Shown one piece after another: positions 1 through 8,370 of a DNA stretch of 64,000 nucleotides (the first letter of the stretch is position 1; each line of letters opens with the position of its first letter). The stretch is from contig CAYWVO010000011.1 in NCBI GenBank assembly GCA_964461835.1, positions 11,039-75,038 of the forward strand. The letters run 5' to 3'. The DNA comes from CAYWVO01 sp964461835. GTDB lineage: Bacteria > Zixibacteria > MSB-5A5 > WJJR01 > JAJRUJ01. A program made the translations under genes and the position numbers. The notes under the pieces were generated by a model, which worked only from the letters and a program-made list of their open reading frames with translations, did no database searches and was not told where the DNA came from.

Positions 1-889
1 GCAGCTCCGCCAGCAGCCGATACGATTGGCTGATTAAATCACCTTCCGGGGCGATCTCCAGCCCAATCCGGATGGCTTCCCGATAATGTTTTTCAGCCTT
101 CGCGTAATCGTCCTGCCAGTAGGCCAGTTCGCCGGCGTATTCGTGATACATTCCTTCCTGACGTTTAAATGCATTATCGACCGCCAAGGTTTGAAAAGCA
201 TCGATATGTTCTCGCGCGATCTTGAATTCCCGAAGGAGTATATGCAAATAGACAATCTGCCCATGAAAATTACAGCGATGAACCAGCGGCATTGATTTAA
301 TATACTTTTCATCTAACATCAAATGTAATTTGGCGTTTTTGTAATCACCGAGCAGGATTTGCACCATACCAAGATTTGCTCTTAAACTCACACGCACAGC
401 GGTATCGCCCAATTCCTCACTGAGTTCCACGGCTTGTGATAAATGCCTCTCGGCATCTTTGTATTTCCCATTTGCAAAAGCGCATCTGGCAAGCCTGTTA
501 TAGGAGGTCAACTCTCCCTGTCGATTATCGACCCGTTTAAATGCAAATAGAGCTTCCCGAAAATCATCCACGGCGTTAGGGATTACCCCGATTACCAGGT
601 GAATTAATCCCCTTAGATCCTTTGCGCGACCATAGTATCCATCTGGATCGTGATATCTGAATTCTTCAATGGCACGGTTAACTTGTGCCATACTTTCGGT
701 ATAGTCGCCGGAGTTGTACAGCGCGTCCGCACAAAAGAACGACAGCCGTCCGGAATCATAGTTCGATAATTCAACCTGTGTATTCTTATTCAGTTCGTGG
801 ATTGCCCAGAGTGCGGTCGTAAAATCCTGCCGATCTATTAATTCGGCGATATTTTTGAGGGCACTATTTACAGTGCTGTCAGTATGCAA
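1..889 (-). CDS. TPR-repeat protein, C-terminal part runs off the left edge
   Basis: Reading the minus strand from a TTG at 889 gives an open frame of about 296 codons with no stop before base 1, so the gene is cut by the window edge. The translation is built from tetratricopeptide-like helical hairpins, for example KYKDAERHLSQAVELSEELG, DYKNAKLHLMLDEKY and DYAKAEKHYREAIRIGLEIA, spaced by roughly 34-40 residues. No signal peptide is evident. TPR proteins bind other proteins; the missing part could carry an effector or DNA-binding domain. The start is uncertain: TTG at 889 follows an AGG about nine bases upstream, and an in-frame stop lies just before. It starts 14 bases after the small gene at 904-1266, which suggests an operon. 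Confidence 0.7.
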   Translation of the reverse strand, partial: MHTDSTVNSALKNIAELIDRQDFTTALWAIHELNKNTQVELSNYDSGRLSFFCADALYNSGDYTESMAQVNRAIEEFRYHDPDGYYGRAKDLRGLIHLVIGVIPNAVDDFREALFAFKRVDNRQGELTSYNRLARCAFANGKYKDAERHLSQAVELSEELGDTAVRVSLRANLGMVQILLGDYKNAKLHLMLDEKYIKSMPLVHRCNFHGQIVYLHILLREFKIAREHIDAFQTLAVDNAFKRQEGMYHEYAGELAYWQDDYAKAEKHYREAIRIGLEIAPEGDLISQSYRLLAEL

Positions 890-903
890 AGTACCAGTCC
901 TGT

Positions 904-1266
904 CTACCTATGTTCACGAATCGCGCTCATCCTTCGTTTCGGATAACTCAATGCACAACTTGATCTTGCGGTATTGTGATTTTGCCCTCGCACGTCGCGA
1001 TATTTAAACCAGATTATTGTCGGAAACTTGATATCGAAAATCCCAAAGGGTATTGAAAACACCCTAAACTCGTATGGATGGTTAATGTCTGGGTCTTCAC
1101 GAACGAATATATCATTCCAGGGGTGCGCCTCCAGCTCCCGCGCCTCATCGATGTACATCCATGTTCGTGCTTCTTTAATCCTGCTCCACGCGCACACGTC
1201 CTGGGGCACAACCAGCCCGACCACCAAAGCCAGACATATACTCAAGAGCAACGCCTTCTTCAGCAT
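904..1266 (-). CDS. small secreted hypothetical protein
   Basis: 120 residues starting MLKKALLLSICLALVVG, a clear signal peptide that likely ends near the VCA at residues 24-26. The mature part is aromatic and charged (ARTWMYIDEARELEAHPW, TIIWFKYRDVRGQ) and matches no family I recognise. It has two cysteines, one at the signal end and one near the C-terminus. It is transcribed on the minus strand just upstream of the TPR gene and divergently from blaI. An exported protein of unknown role; a lipoprotein is possible but no clean lipobox is seen. Confidence 0.6.
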   Translation of the reverse strand: MLKKALLLSICLALVVGLVVPQDVCAWSRIKEARTWMYIDEARELEAHPWNDIFVREDPDINHPYEFRVFSIPFGIFDIKFPTIIWFKYRDVRGQNHNTARSSCALSYPKRRMSAIREHR

Positions 1267-1459
1267 CTTCGCTATCCTCGTTTTAATTCCTCTCTGCCAT
1301 CGACGGCAGAAGCCCCTGATAATATTTCACTTTCGAACCCGGCATAATATTGGCCCCACCCCTCGATTTTGTCAATACTAAATTTAAAACTGATTCTCCA
1401 TTATCGCATCCACTTCGCATCTTGCTGTCGATCAACACATTACTAAGAATTCTTCCTAT

Positions 1460-1528
1460 AACTAACAAATTAGTTGAATTCTTGGGCACGATATCGTATA
1501 GAGAGATAAATGATCCTAATTTCTTAGG
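1460..1528 (+). promoter_or_regulatory. blaI promoter with candidate BlaI operators
   Basis: A -35-like TTGAAT (1474-1479) and a -10-like TATAGA (1497-1502) lie 17 bases apart. Three dyads overlap or flank them: AACTAA-N4-TTAGTT at 1460-1475, ACGATATCGT at 1488-1497, and CCTAA-N4-TTAGG at 1515-1528. The first and third share the core CTAA-N4-TTAG, with centres 54 bases apart. BlaI/MecI repressors bind dyads in their own promoter, so these are natural operator candidates. Direct evidence is the symmetry and placement; binding is inferred. Confidence 0.55.
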
Positions 1529-1547
1529 AGTTGCCGGAGGACAGCAG

Positions 1548-1925
1548 ATGGCACGAAAGAAAACTCCCACCCTCACTGAGGTCGAATCCAAACTCATGAA
1601 CATTGTTTGGGAACTGGGCGAAGCCACGGTTACCGAGGTGGTTCAGGCGTTACCGGAAGAGAACCGACCGGCCTACAATACCGTACTTACCACTATGCGG
1701 ATCCTGGAAGACAAAGGCTACCTCGGGCACAAAAAAATCGGGCGCGCACACGTGTATCAACCGTTAATCACTCGAGACAAGGCGCAAGGCCAGGTGGTGC
1801 GGCACATGGTGCGCAGTTTTTTTGATGGCTCCCCTGAGATGCTGATGATGAGCATTTTGAAAAATGAAAAACTCACCCCGGAAGAAATTGAACGCCTCAA
1901 GGAACTCATTCGCAAGCACGAGTAG
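1548..1925 (+). CDS. blaI: BlaI/MecI/CopY-family transcriptional repressor
   Basis: 125 residues from the ATG at 1548, preceded by GGAGG at 1536-1540. Longer upstream readings in this frame have no family support. The N-terminus carries the winged helix typical of BlaI (LTEVESKLMNIVWELGEATV, then RPAYNTVLTTMRILEDKGYL with the recognition helix and wing). The C-terminal part (LTPEEIERLKELIRKHE) matches the dimerisation and cleavage region of the family. BlaI repressors are inactivated by proteolysis after a BlaR1 partner senses a signal. The BlaR1-like gene follows 8 bases later. No beta-lactamase or PBP gene adjoins, so the regulon is unknown and may be only autoregulation plus distant targets. 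Confidence 0.9.
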   Translation: MARKKTPTLTEVESKLMNIVWELGEATVTEVVQALPEENRPAYNTVLTTMRILEDKGYLGHKKIGRAHVYQPLITRDKAQGQVVRHMVRSFFDGSPEMLMMSILKNEKLTPEEIERLKELIRKHE

Positions 1926-1933
1926 AGGAAGTT

Positions 1934-4123
1934 ATGGAAGTATGGTTCAACTTTGTCAGCAGTGTGTGCCACGATGGCGCGTGGTTCGCAATCCAGGGAT
2001 TACTCATCGGGACAATAGTAACGGCTGCCTGTTGGCTGATCTGGCGGACCGCCAACATCTCCCACGCCGGTCTGGGGTACGTGGTGTGGTGGGGTGTGCT
2101 GATTACCGTGGTGGCTGCGCCGTTTCTGTTGGGCAGCCCGATCGGCGAGTGGCTGCGTTCACCGATTCAATGGCAGGCCCAGAAGGGCAAGACATATTTC
2201 ATCGAAGATGAGTCCGCCACCGTTGGCGCGATAACCCGCCAGGTCGAACCGATGACGTTTATCGAGGTGCAACAGATATCAACAGCGTCAACCCCGTACG
2301 TACTGGACCACACGCCGCCTCATAACAGCCCCCTGCCGGTTATGTCGGGATCCCCGGTTGAAACCGCACCGCAGCCGTGGCAACCGGCACTCGGCGTGCT
2401 GACCCGTTCGATACCGATTTCGCTGTTAGGGCTGTGGTTTTTTGTGGTGCTGGTGTTGCTTATTCGTCTCATTATTGCTCATCGCAAGCTCATTCGGATC
2501 AAGCGCGACAGCAGACCTGTGGCTGCCGGACAATACCCCCGTGTCACCAGCGCCATCCGGGTGTTGCCGGCGGATACCCGTGTGCAGGTACGAATTTCAG
2601 CCAACATCGATTATCCCATGGCTGCGGGCTTGGGGAAACCGATCATTTTGCTCCCTGAAACACTCGCCACTGGACTGACCACGCCGGAACTACGCGTGAT
2701 TATTCTGCATGAATTCGCCCATCTCACCCGCTGGGATGATTGGACCAAACTCGCACAACGCGTAATCGAGTCGGTGTTGTTTTTCAATCCGGTCATACAC
2801 TGGATTGGCCGCCGTCTCGAATTGGAGCGGGAAATCGCCTGCGACGACCATGTTGTGCGGCAAACCGGCAACCCCGGCGATTACGCCCGGTGCTTAACAC
2901 GGCTTTCGGAGCTGACCGCGCTGCGAGCGGCGCCGTCGCTGATCCCCGGCGTACTCAACGGGCGAAAGCAAATATTTAAGCGGTTTGAACGGTTACTCCA
3001 CCGAGACCGGCAAGACAATACGGCTGCCGCACGATGGCGGTTCGCCGGGACGGTAGTGGCCATGGTGGTAGTGCTGGCGGTGGCGATGCGCGTGGTCCCG
3101 GTGGTGGCGTTGCCGTCATCTGCCGTCACCCTCGATGAGGTATACGACGCCGTCGAACATACGTCAAAAAAAGTCATTGCCGACGTTTTCCCAGGGCCGC
3201 CAAGTGAAGCGCCGGCACCTGATGAAACGAACGAAGAACCGCTGGTCCTGGCAAGTGCGGAGCCGGAATTTCTCGTTCTGCAACCGCAACCGGCAAAAGA
3301 ACCAACTGTATTCGTGAAATCGAACAATGGTCTGGCCGCCATCACTGAGGAAGAATCGGAAAAATCAGAGGTGGCGGAAAATGCAAAAGACCTGCCACCG
3401 CCGGCGAAGCAAGAACGGTTGGTCGATTGGAGCGATGAACGATTCGACTTTGCCTGTGCGGGGATGATTAAAGAAGTCTGCGGGCACGATGACGACCTTA
3501 CGCTTTGGGTTAATGATGATCGCAAAGTACGCGTAGTGATGCGGGGTCAACTGACTCTTATCGGTGAAGAACCGGAATTGCAGCATATCTCCCCGGACGG
3601 CTGGCTGGCCGTCCAAGAAAAGCACGGACGGGTCTGGCGGGAACTGGATGTCCGCCCGGTTGCCGGCGGTGATAGTTTCGACTATACATACTTCGTGGAC
3701 GGTGAACTAGCTGACTATGCTGAGATGGAGCAACACCGGTTCGGTCGCGTGCTCCGAGCGATGCGGCCAAGTTTAGAGGCACTCGCCGCTAACAGTACAA
3801 TTCCAGGCACACCTTCGCTCCCGGTACCACAGAGTCATCTCGATATACCCGCACCGGAAGTGGGGGGTTTGGCTGGGCTGATTGAGCAGCAGGAACTCAC
3901 CGACGAGCTGGTGCTGGATATTCTGGGAATCGTTGGCCGGATGGATTCTGATTTCGAAAAGAAAGAAATTCTCTCGCTTTTGGTAGATTACTGCCGTGGT
4001 AACGAGGACCTGGAAGACGCTTTCTCTGCCGTCGGCGAAGGAATGATCACTGATTCAGAAATCAAGGAATTATACGCGAAAATGTATCGCGAGATCTACC
4101 GCTCCGGCCGCCGCGCCTATTAA
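1934..4123 (+). CDS. blaR1: BlaR1-like M56 family sensor metalloprotease with unusual C-terminal region
   Basis: 729 residues. Hydrophobic segments lie near residues 13-37, 45-66, 157-182 and 368-394, with a cytoplasmic zinc protease domain between the third and fourth. HEFAH (residues 259-263) is the HEXXH zinc site, and EREIACDD from residue 298 is the conserved downstream M56 motif. In beta-lactam sensors the last helix is followed by a penicillin-binding domain. Here the roughly 335-residue tail has no visible SxxK/SxN/KTG set. Instead it has an acidic, proline-rich linker, a domain around residues 490-600 and a helical end. It forms a two-gene unit with blaI. The likely role is inducible derepression of BlaI; the inducing signal is unknown. 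Confidence 0.85.
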   Translation: MEVWFNFVSSVCHDGAWFAIQGLLIGTIVTAACWLIWRTANISHAGLGYVVWWGVLITVVAAPFLLGSPIGEWLRSPIQWQAQKGKTYFIEDESATVGAITRQVEPMTFIEVQQISTASTPYVLDHTPPHNSPLPVMSGSPVETAPQPWQPALGVLTRSIPISLLGLWFFVVLVLLIRLIIAHRKLIRIKRDSRPVAAGQYPRVTSAIRVLPADTRVQVRISANIDYPMAAGLGKPIILLPETLATGLTTPELRVIILHEFAHLTRWDDWTKLAQRVIESVLFFNPVIHWIGRRLELEREIACDDHVVRQTGNPGDYARCLTRLSELTALRAAPSLIPGVLNGRKQIFKRFERLLHRDRQDNTAAARWRFAGTVVAMVVVLAVAMRVVPVVALPSSAVTLDEVYDAVEHTSKKVIADVFPGPPSEAPAPDETNEEPLVLASAEPEFLVLQPQPAKEPTVFVKSNNGLAAITEEESEKSEVAENAKDLPPPAKQERLVDWSDERFDFACAGMIKEVCGHDDDLTLWVNDDRKVRVVMRGQLTLIGEEPELQHISPDGWLAVQEKHGRVWRELDVRPVAGGDSFDYTYFVDGELADYAEMEQHRFGRVLRAMRPSLEALAANSTIPGTPSLPVPQSHLDIPAPEVGGLAGLIEQQELTDELVLDILGIVGRMDSDFEKKEILSLLVDYCRGNEDLEDAFSAVGEGMITDSEIKELYAKMYREIYRSGRRAY

Positions 4124-4275
4124 TTGACGTCCATACGCCACGACCTCTGGCCGCCCTGCACCGTATCCCTGTAGCAGAGGCCCAGGAGTTCATTGTTGTC
4201 ATAGAATTGTACCTGTGGAAATACTGCAAACGGACGGTCTCGATACCGCGTTTGCCCGAGGTAAGTCGCAGACAT
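4120..4275 (-). CDS. 51-residue hypothetical protein at the 3' end of the aromatic operon
   Basis: An ATG at 4275 lies five bases after the aroQ stop codon and opens a 51-codon frame ending at 4120, so it overlaps the last bases of the convergent blaR1 gene. The peptide starts MSATYLGQTRYRDRPFAVFP and continues QVQFYDNNELLGLCYRDT. It is coding-like in composition but matches no family I know. The tight spacing to aroQ argues for a real last gene of the operon. Its small size and lack of an obvious ribosome-binding site (GCGGG only) keep it uncertain. Confidence 0.45.
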   Translation of the reverse strand: MSATYLGQTRYRDRPFAVFPQVQFYDNNELLGLCYRDTVQGGQRSWRMDVN

Positions 4276-4280
4276 CCCGC

Positions 4281-4715
4281 CTACGACCGCTCACGCAACA
4301 GATCGATTGCTTTGATGTAGCTCCTGATACCGAATCCGGCAATCTGGGCGGTACAGGCCGGAGCGATCACCGATTGGGAGCGAAACGATTCCCGCGCATG
4401 AATATCGGAGAGGTGAACCTCAATCACCGGTAAGCCAATGGCCTTCACGGCGTCATAGATCGCGTAACTATAATGCGTATAGGCTGCCGGATTCAGGATC
4501 ACCCCGTCCGCCCAATTCATCGCGTCGTGTAGCAGCTCAATGATAGCGCCTTCGGAGTTGGATTGTTCAACGGTCAATTCGACGCCGTTCTTCTCCGCAT
4601 AAGACTGCAACTCGGCGTTCAATTGATCCAGCGACTGAGTACCATAAATTTCCGGTTCTCGCTTGCCGAGCAAGTTGAGGTTCGGGCCGTGAATAACCAG
4701 CAATCGCATCTTCAT
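4281..4715 (-). CDS. aroQ: 3-dehydroquinate dehydratase, type II
   Basis: 144 residues, the usual length of the small dodecameric type II dehydroquinase, which turns 3-dehydroquinate into 3-dehydroshikimate in the shikimate pathway. Family signatures run in order: GPNLNLLGKREPEIYG at the N-terminus with the catalytic tyrosine, NPAAYTHYSYAIYDAV in the middle, and EVHLSDIHARESFRSQSV near residue 100 for substrate binding. It starts four bases inside the end of aroB, so translation is probably coupled. A second ATG two codons in is an equally good start. Confidence 0.96.
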   Translation of the reverse strand: MKMRLLVIHGPNLNLLGKREPEIYGTQSLDQLNAELQSYAEKNGVELTVEQSNSEGAIIELLHDAMNWADGVILNPAAYTHYSYAIYDAVKAIGLPVIEVHLSDIHARESFRSQSVIAPACTAQIAGFGIRSYIKAIDLLRERS

Positions 4716-5791
4716 AAACTTTTTAACGCTCGCGTGAATAACCGTCGATCAACCGGTTCAACAACCGGCCGGCCGATTGCTTTGAGCAGCACAAAATGCA
4801 CGTTGCCGTCGCGCGCCTTTTTATCCCGTTTCATGATTTCCCACAGGGCATCCGGGTTAACCTGGCCTGGTTGTTTTTTCCCCAGGAGACGACGAATCAA
4901 CGATTCAATCTCACGGTTTGCCATTGCTCGCCGATATTTTTTCACCTCGGAAATTTTCAACGCCACCAGCATCCCCCAGCCGACCGCTTCCCCATGGCTC
5001 AGTTTTCGGTAGCGGCCGCTGGTTTCCAGGGCGTGTCCGGTAGTGTGACCAAAGTTCAAGATCGCCCGCCGGCCATGGTCATAGGGATCGCGCGAGACAA
5101 TCGCGGCTTTTTCGCGGGAGCAACGTGCTACCAGAGCTTTAACTACCGATGGGCGACGTTCAAGAATAGCGGAGACGTTATTCAGGATAAACTGATACAA
5201 TGATTTGTTGCTGACCAGCGCAATCTTGATCGCCTCGAATAATCCATTAATGAATTCCCTCCGAGGTAATGTCGAGAGAATATCCGGGTCAGTTAGTACC
5301 AATCGAGGATTGTAAAAACACCCAATCAAGTTTTTCGCCTGGGAATGATCCACGGCGGTCTTTCCGCCAATGCTGGAATCGATCTGCGAAATAAGGGTCG
5401 TTGGAATATGGACCAGGTCGATGCCGCGCATATAGGTCGCAGCCACAAGTCCGCCGATGTCCCCGATCACCCCACCGCCAAACGCAACCAACACGGCTCG
5501 GCGATCTATCTTGCGCGCGGTCAATTGTGAGATAATATCCTCATAGGTGCGGAGATTTTTGTATCGTTCACCGTCCCGGATGACAATCGAATCGGCCGTA
5601 ATACCGGCCTGCGTGAGCGCCAGTTCAAGTTTGTTAAACCATAACGCATGAACTGTGTGATTGGTCAGGATTACGATGTGCCGGTCGGGCAGGCGTCGAC
5701 GCAATACGGCACCAATATCCGCCAATGCCCCGCGACGAATGTCAATCGTATAGTCACCGGGCGCGCTGCGTGTCTTGACGCGAATTTTCAT
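4712..5791 (-). CDS. aroB: 3-dehydroquinate synthase
   Basis: 359 residues, normal for AroB, the NAD-dependent, metal-dependent cyclase that converts DAHP to 3-dehydroquinate. The diagnostic nucleotide and substrate region is complete: GGGVIGDIGGLVAATYMRG followed by PTTLISQIDSSIGGKTAVDH. Metal-ligand context is seen in the later LNFGHTTGHALE and LSHGEAVGWGM. It begins three bases after the aroK stop and overlaps aroQ by four bases, fitting tight operon packing. Confidence 0.97.
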   Translation of the reverse strand: MKIRVKTRSAPGDYTIDIRRGALADIGAVLRRRLPDRHIVILTNHTVHALWFNKLELALTQAGITADSIVIRDGERYKNLRTYEDIISQLTARKIDRRAVLVAFGGGVIGDIGGLVAATYMRGIDLVHIPTTLISQIDSSIGGKTAVDHSQAKNLIGCFYNPRLVLTDPDILSTLPRREFINGLFEAIKIALVSNKSLYQFILNNVSAILERRPSVVKALVARCSREKAAIVSRDPYDHGRRAILNFGHTTGHALETSGRYRKLSHGEAVGWGMLVALKISEVKKYRRAMANREIESLIRRLLGKKQPGQVNPDALWEIMKRDKKARDGNVHFVLLKAIGRPVVEPVDRRLFTRALKSL

Positions 5792-5794
5792 TGG

Positions 5795-6340
5795 TTACGT
5801 TCGTTTGACAACCGTCTGTTCAGCATATCGTTCGATGATTTTTGCCGCAATGTTCTCAGGGTCGGATTCCGACGTGTCGAGATGATTCGGCAATTGTCGG
5901 TATCTTTCCTGTCGGGATTCCAGCAAGGTTTGCAATTTGCCGAAACCGTCAGAACCAGCGAGTAGGGGCCGACCAGTCTGCCAGTCCAGCCGTCTTTTTA
6001 ATACCTCCAATCGGGTGTCGAGGCAGAAGACGACACCGGTCAACATTGCCTTTTCAGCGTCGGCGGGATCAATCAACGTCCCCCCGCCGGTAGCGACGAC
6101 CAAGCCGGACTTTTGCGTCAGGTCGTGCAGGACCTCCCGCTCGACTTTGCGGAAATGGTCTTCCCCATCGGTCCGAAATATATCGGCAATAGTTTTCCCG
6201 GTTCGTCGCACGATGATTTCGTCGGTATCCCAGAAAGGACGACTGAGCCGATGCGCCACTATCTTGCCGACAGTGGTCTTGCCGGTTCCCATGAAGCCGG
6301 TGATAATGACGTTCTTTTGTTCGCTGGCCGACTCTTTCAC
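5795..6340 (-). CDS. aroK: shikimate kinase
   Basis: 181 residues, standard for the ATP-dependent kinase that makes shikimate 3-phosphate. Walker A is GFMGTGKTTVGK (residues 15-26). The shikimate-binding motif DTDEIIVRRTGKTIADIF follows, then ATGGGTL. The lid region RRLDWQTGRPLL is also present. It sits 24 bases after aroC and 3 bases before aroB. Confidence 0.96.
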   Translation of the reverse strand: MKESASEQKNVIITGFMGTGKTTVGKIVAHRLSRPFWDTDEIIVRRTGKTIADIFRTDGEDHFRKVEREVLHDLTQKSGLVVATGGGTLIDPADAEKAMLTGVVFCLDTRLEVLKRRLDWQTGRPLLAGSDGFGKLQTLLESRQERYRQLPNHLDTSESDPENIAAKIIERYAEQTVVKRT

Positions 6341-6364
6341 GTTCAGAATGTCTCCGGTTTTTCA

Positions 6365-7498
6365 TCACCACTGGATATCGTGCTCTTGTGACCGGGAAAA
6401 ATTATCTTTCATCTCACTGAGGGAATCTCCGCCATACTTTTCCACGATACATTCCGCAATGACCCACGCAACCATGGCCTCGGCGATGACACTGATTGCC
6501 GGAACCACGCAGACATCCGAGCGAACGTATGGCGCCCGGGTTGCAGTCTTCGATTTCAGGTTGACCGAGGGCAGCGGGTCTCTCAGGCTGGAAATTGGTT
6601 TGGCTGATCCACGAATAATGATGGTCTCGCCGTTGGTCACTCCACCCTCCAGTCCCCCGGCCTGATTGGTGCGGCGGGTGATTGTGCCCTGTTTTGCGTG
6701 GAGTACATCATGCGCTTTTGATCCACGGCGCCGGGCATTTTCGGTCGCATTGCCAATTTCCACGCCCTTCACGCTCGGAATGCTCATGATGGCCTGCGCC
6801 AAACGACCATCCAACTTGCGATCCCAGTGTACATAGCTGCCCAGCCCGACCGGTGGATTGATGACCCAGACCTCAAACATACCGCCCAGCGTATCGCCAT
6901 CGGCTTTGGCCTGGTCGATCTCTTTGCACATCGCTTGGGCAGTGCGCTCATCGGCACAAAAAACCGGAGACGTATGGATCGCCTGACGGAGGTTCCTTTG
7001 GTTGAGTGCACTCCGCCGTGCTTTCTGGCGGCCAATCCGAATAACGTGACCGAGGATTTCTATTTCGAACTCGCTCAGCAGACATTTGGCGACTGCACCG
7101 ACCGCCGTGCGGATTGCGGTCTCCCGCGCGCTGGCCCGTTCAATCACGTTGTGAATATCATCGAAGCGATACTTGGTCACGCCGGCCAGGTCCGCGTGGC
7201 CAGGCCGCGGAACATGTCTGACCCGGGGCTGGCGATTTTTGCGGTATTGATAATCGTCGTTTTCCAGGTAGAGGGCCACCGGGCTGCCCAAAGTAACACC
7301 GTTGCGAACACCGCCGACGATATTGATCCGGTCCTTCTCGATAATCTTCATTCGCGTACCGCGACCATACGAATGTTGCCGGCGGCTGAGCATGACGTTG
7401 ATATCATCCTCTGCGAGCGGCAATCCGGCCGGGAACCCTTCAATGATTGCTGATAATCCTTTCCCGTGCGATTCACCGGCGGTCAGAAAACGCAACAT
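6365..7498 (-). CDS. aroC: chorismate synthase
   Basis: 377 residues. Chorismate synthase uses reduced FMN to convert EPSP to chorismate, the branch point for all products of this operon. The N-terminal signature GESHGKGLSAIIEGFPAGLP is intact, followed by RRQHSYGRGTRMKIIEKDR and the HADLAGVTKY and ERASARETAIRTAVGAVAK blocks. The length fits the family. An AAGGA ribosome-binding site precedes the ATG; the aroE stop lies seven bases upstream. Confidence 0.97.
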   Translation of the reverse strand: MLRFLTAGESHGKGLSAIIEGFPAGLPLAEDDINVMLSRRQHSYGRGTRMKIIEKDRINIVGGVRNGVTLGSPVALYLENDDYQYRKNRQPRVRHVPRPGHADLAGVTKYRFDDIHNVIERASARETAIRTAVGAVAKCLLSEFEIEILGHVIRIGRQKARRSALNQRNLRQAIHTSPVFCADERTAQAMCKEIDQAKADGDTLGGMFEVWVINPPVGLGSYVHWDRKLDGRLAQAIMSIPSVKGVEIGNATENARRRGSKAHDVLHAKQGTITRRTNQAGGLEGGVTNGETIIIRGSAKPISSLRDPLPSVNLKSKTATRAPYVRSDVCVVPAISVIAEAMVAWVIAECIVEKYGGDSLSEMKDNFSRSQEHDIQW

Positions 7499-7505
7499 GC
7501 GACAG

Positions 7506-8366
7506 TTATCCTTTCATCCCGTTCAGCAAATACTCGTGCACCGATTCCGGTTCGACTTCGTGACCGGTCCAGATACGGAAACTTTCCACGGCCTGTGCGG
7601 CCAACAGATAAAGACCATCCACATATCGCAACCGGAGAGGAACATCATCTCCATTCAATGAACGGTTACCATAATTCAAATCCCAGAACACATATTGACC
7701 CTGATCAAACTTCGGTGTCACCTGCTGAAGAACCTTTTTTAAATCATCGGTACCGGCGGAGGTGGCGTTAATGATCAACACCGGCTTTAAATCAGGCGAC
7801 GTTCCCAGTAATTGTGTCCATGGCAAAGCTTCTATCGATACCTCCGAACCGTCGTTGGAAAAATCCGCAACCAGCCGTTCCGCTTTTTCCAGTGAGCGGT
7901 TCGCGATCCAGATACTGCCGGCGCGTTGTTGCCGCAATGCGGCCACACAGGCCCGAGCTGCGCCACCTGCACCCAGCAACAAGACTTCCCTGTTTTGGAG
8001 ATTCAATTGCAGTTTCCGGGCAAGCATTGCCAAAACGCCGAATATATCGGTGTTGTATCCGAGCAATTTCCCCTGGGTGTTGTGTACGGTGTTGACCGCA
8101 CCGACCTGAGCGGTGGAGGAAGCCAATTCATCGAGTAAAGGTATAACCGTTTGCTTGAATGGATACGTGACGTTGATCCCGCTGATTTCATTTGTTCTAA
8201 TCTTCTCGAAAATTGCAGGAAGATCAGTGGCTGCAACTTCCATTGCCGAATAAGTATAATTGAGCGAGCATCTTCGGTATAACCAGCTATGAATCTTCGG
8301 GGAAAGCGAATGAGTCAATGACCTGCCGATTATGGCGAATGTTTTGTCGGGACGTGTATTTGACAT
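7506..8366 (-). CDS. aroE: shikimate dehydrogenase
   Basis: 286 residues. AroE reduces 3-dehydroshikimate to shikimate with NADPH. The substrate-binding SLSPKIH near residue 20 and INVTYPFKQTVIPLLDEL, with the catalytic lysine, lie in the N-terminal half. The dinucleotide-binding LLGAGGAARACVAAL and NRSLEKAERL lie in the second half. It starts four bases after aroA ends. Confidence 0.95.
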   Translation of the reverse strand: MSNTRPDKTFAIIGRSLTHSLSPKIHSWLYRRCSLNYTYSAMEVAATDLPAIFEKIRTNEISGINVTYPFKQTVIPLLDELASSTAQVGAVNTVHNTQGKLLGYNTDIFGVLAMLARKLQLNLQNREVLLLGAGGAARACVAALRQQRAGSIWIANRSLEKAERLVADFSNDGSEVSIEALPWTQLLGTSPDLKPVLIINATSAGTDDLKKVLQQVTPKFDQGQYVFWDLNYGNRSLNGDDVPLRLRYVDGLYLLAAQAVESFRIWTGHEVEPESVHEYLLNGMKG

Positions 8367-8370
8367 CTCA

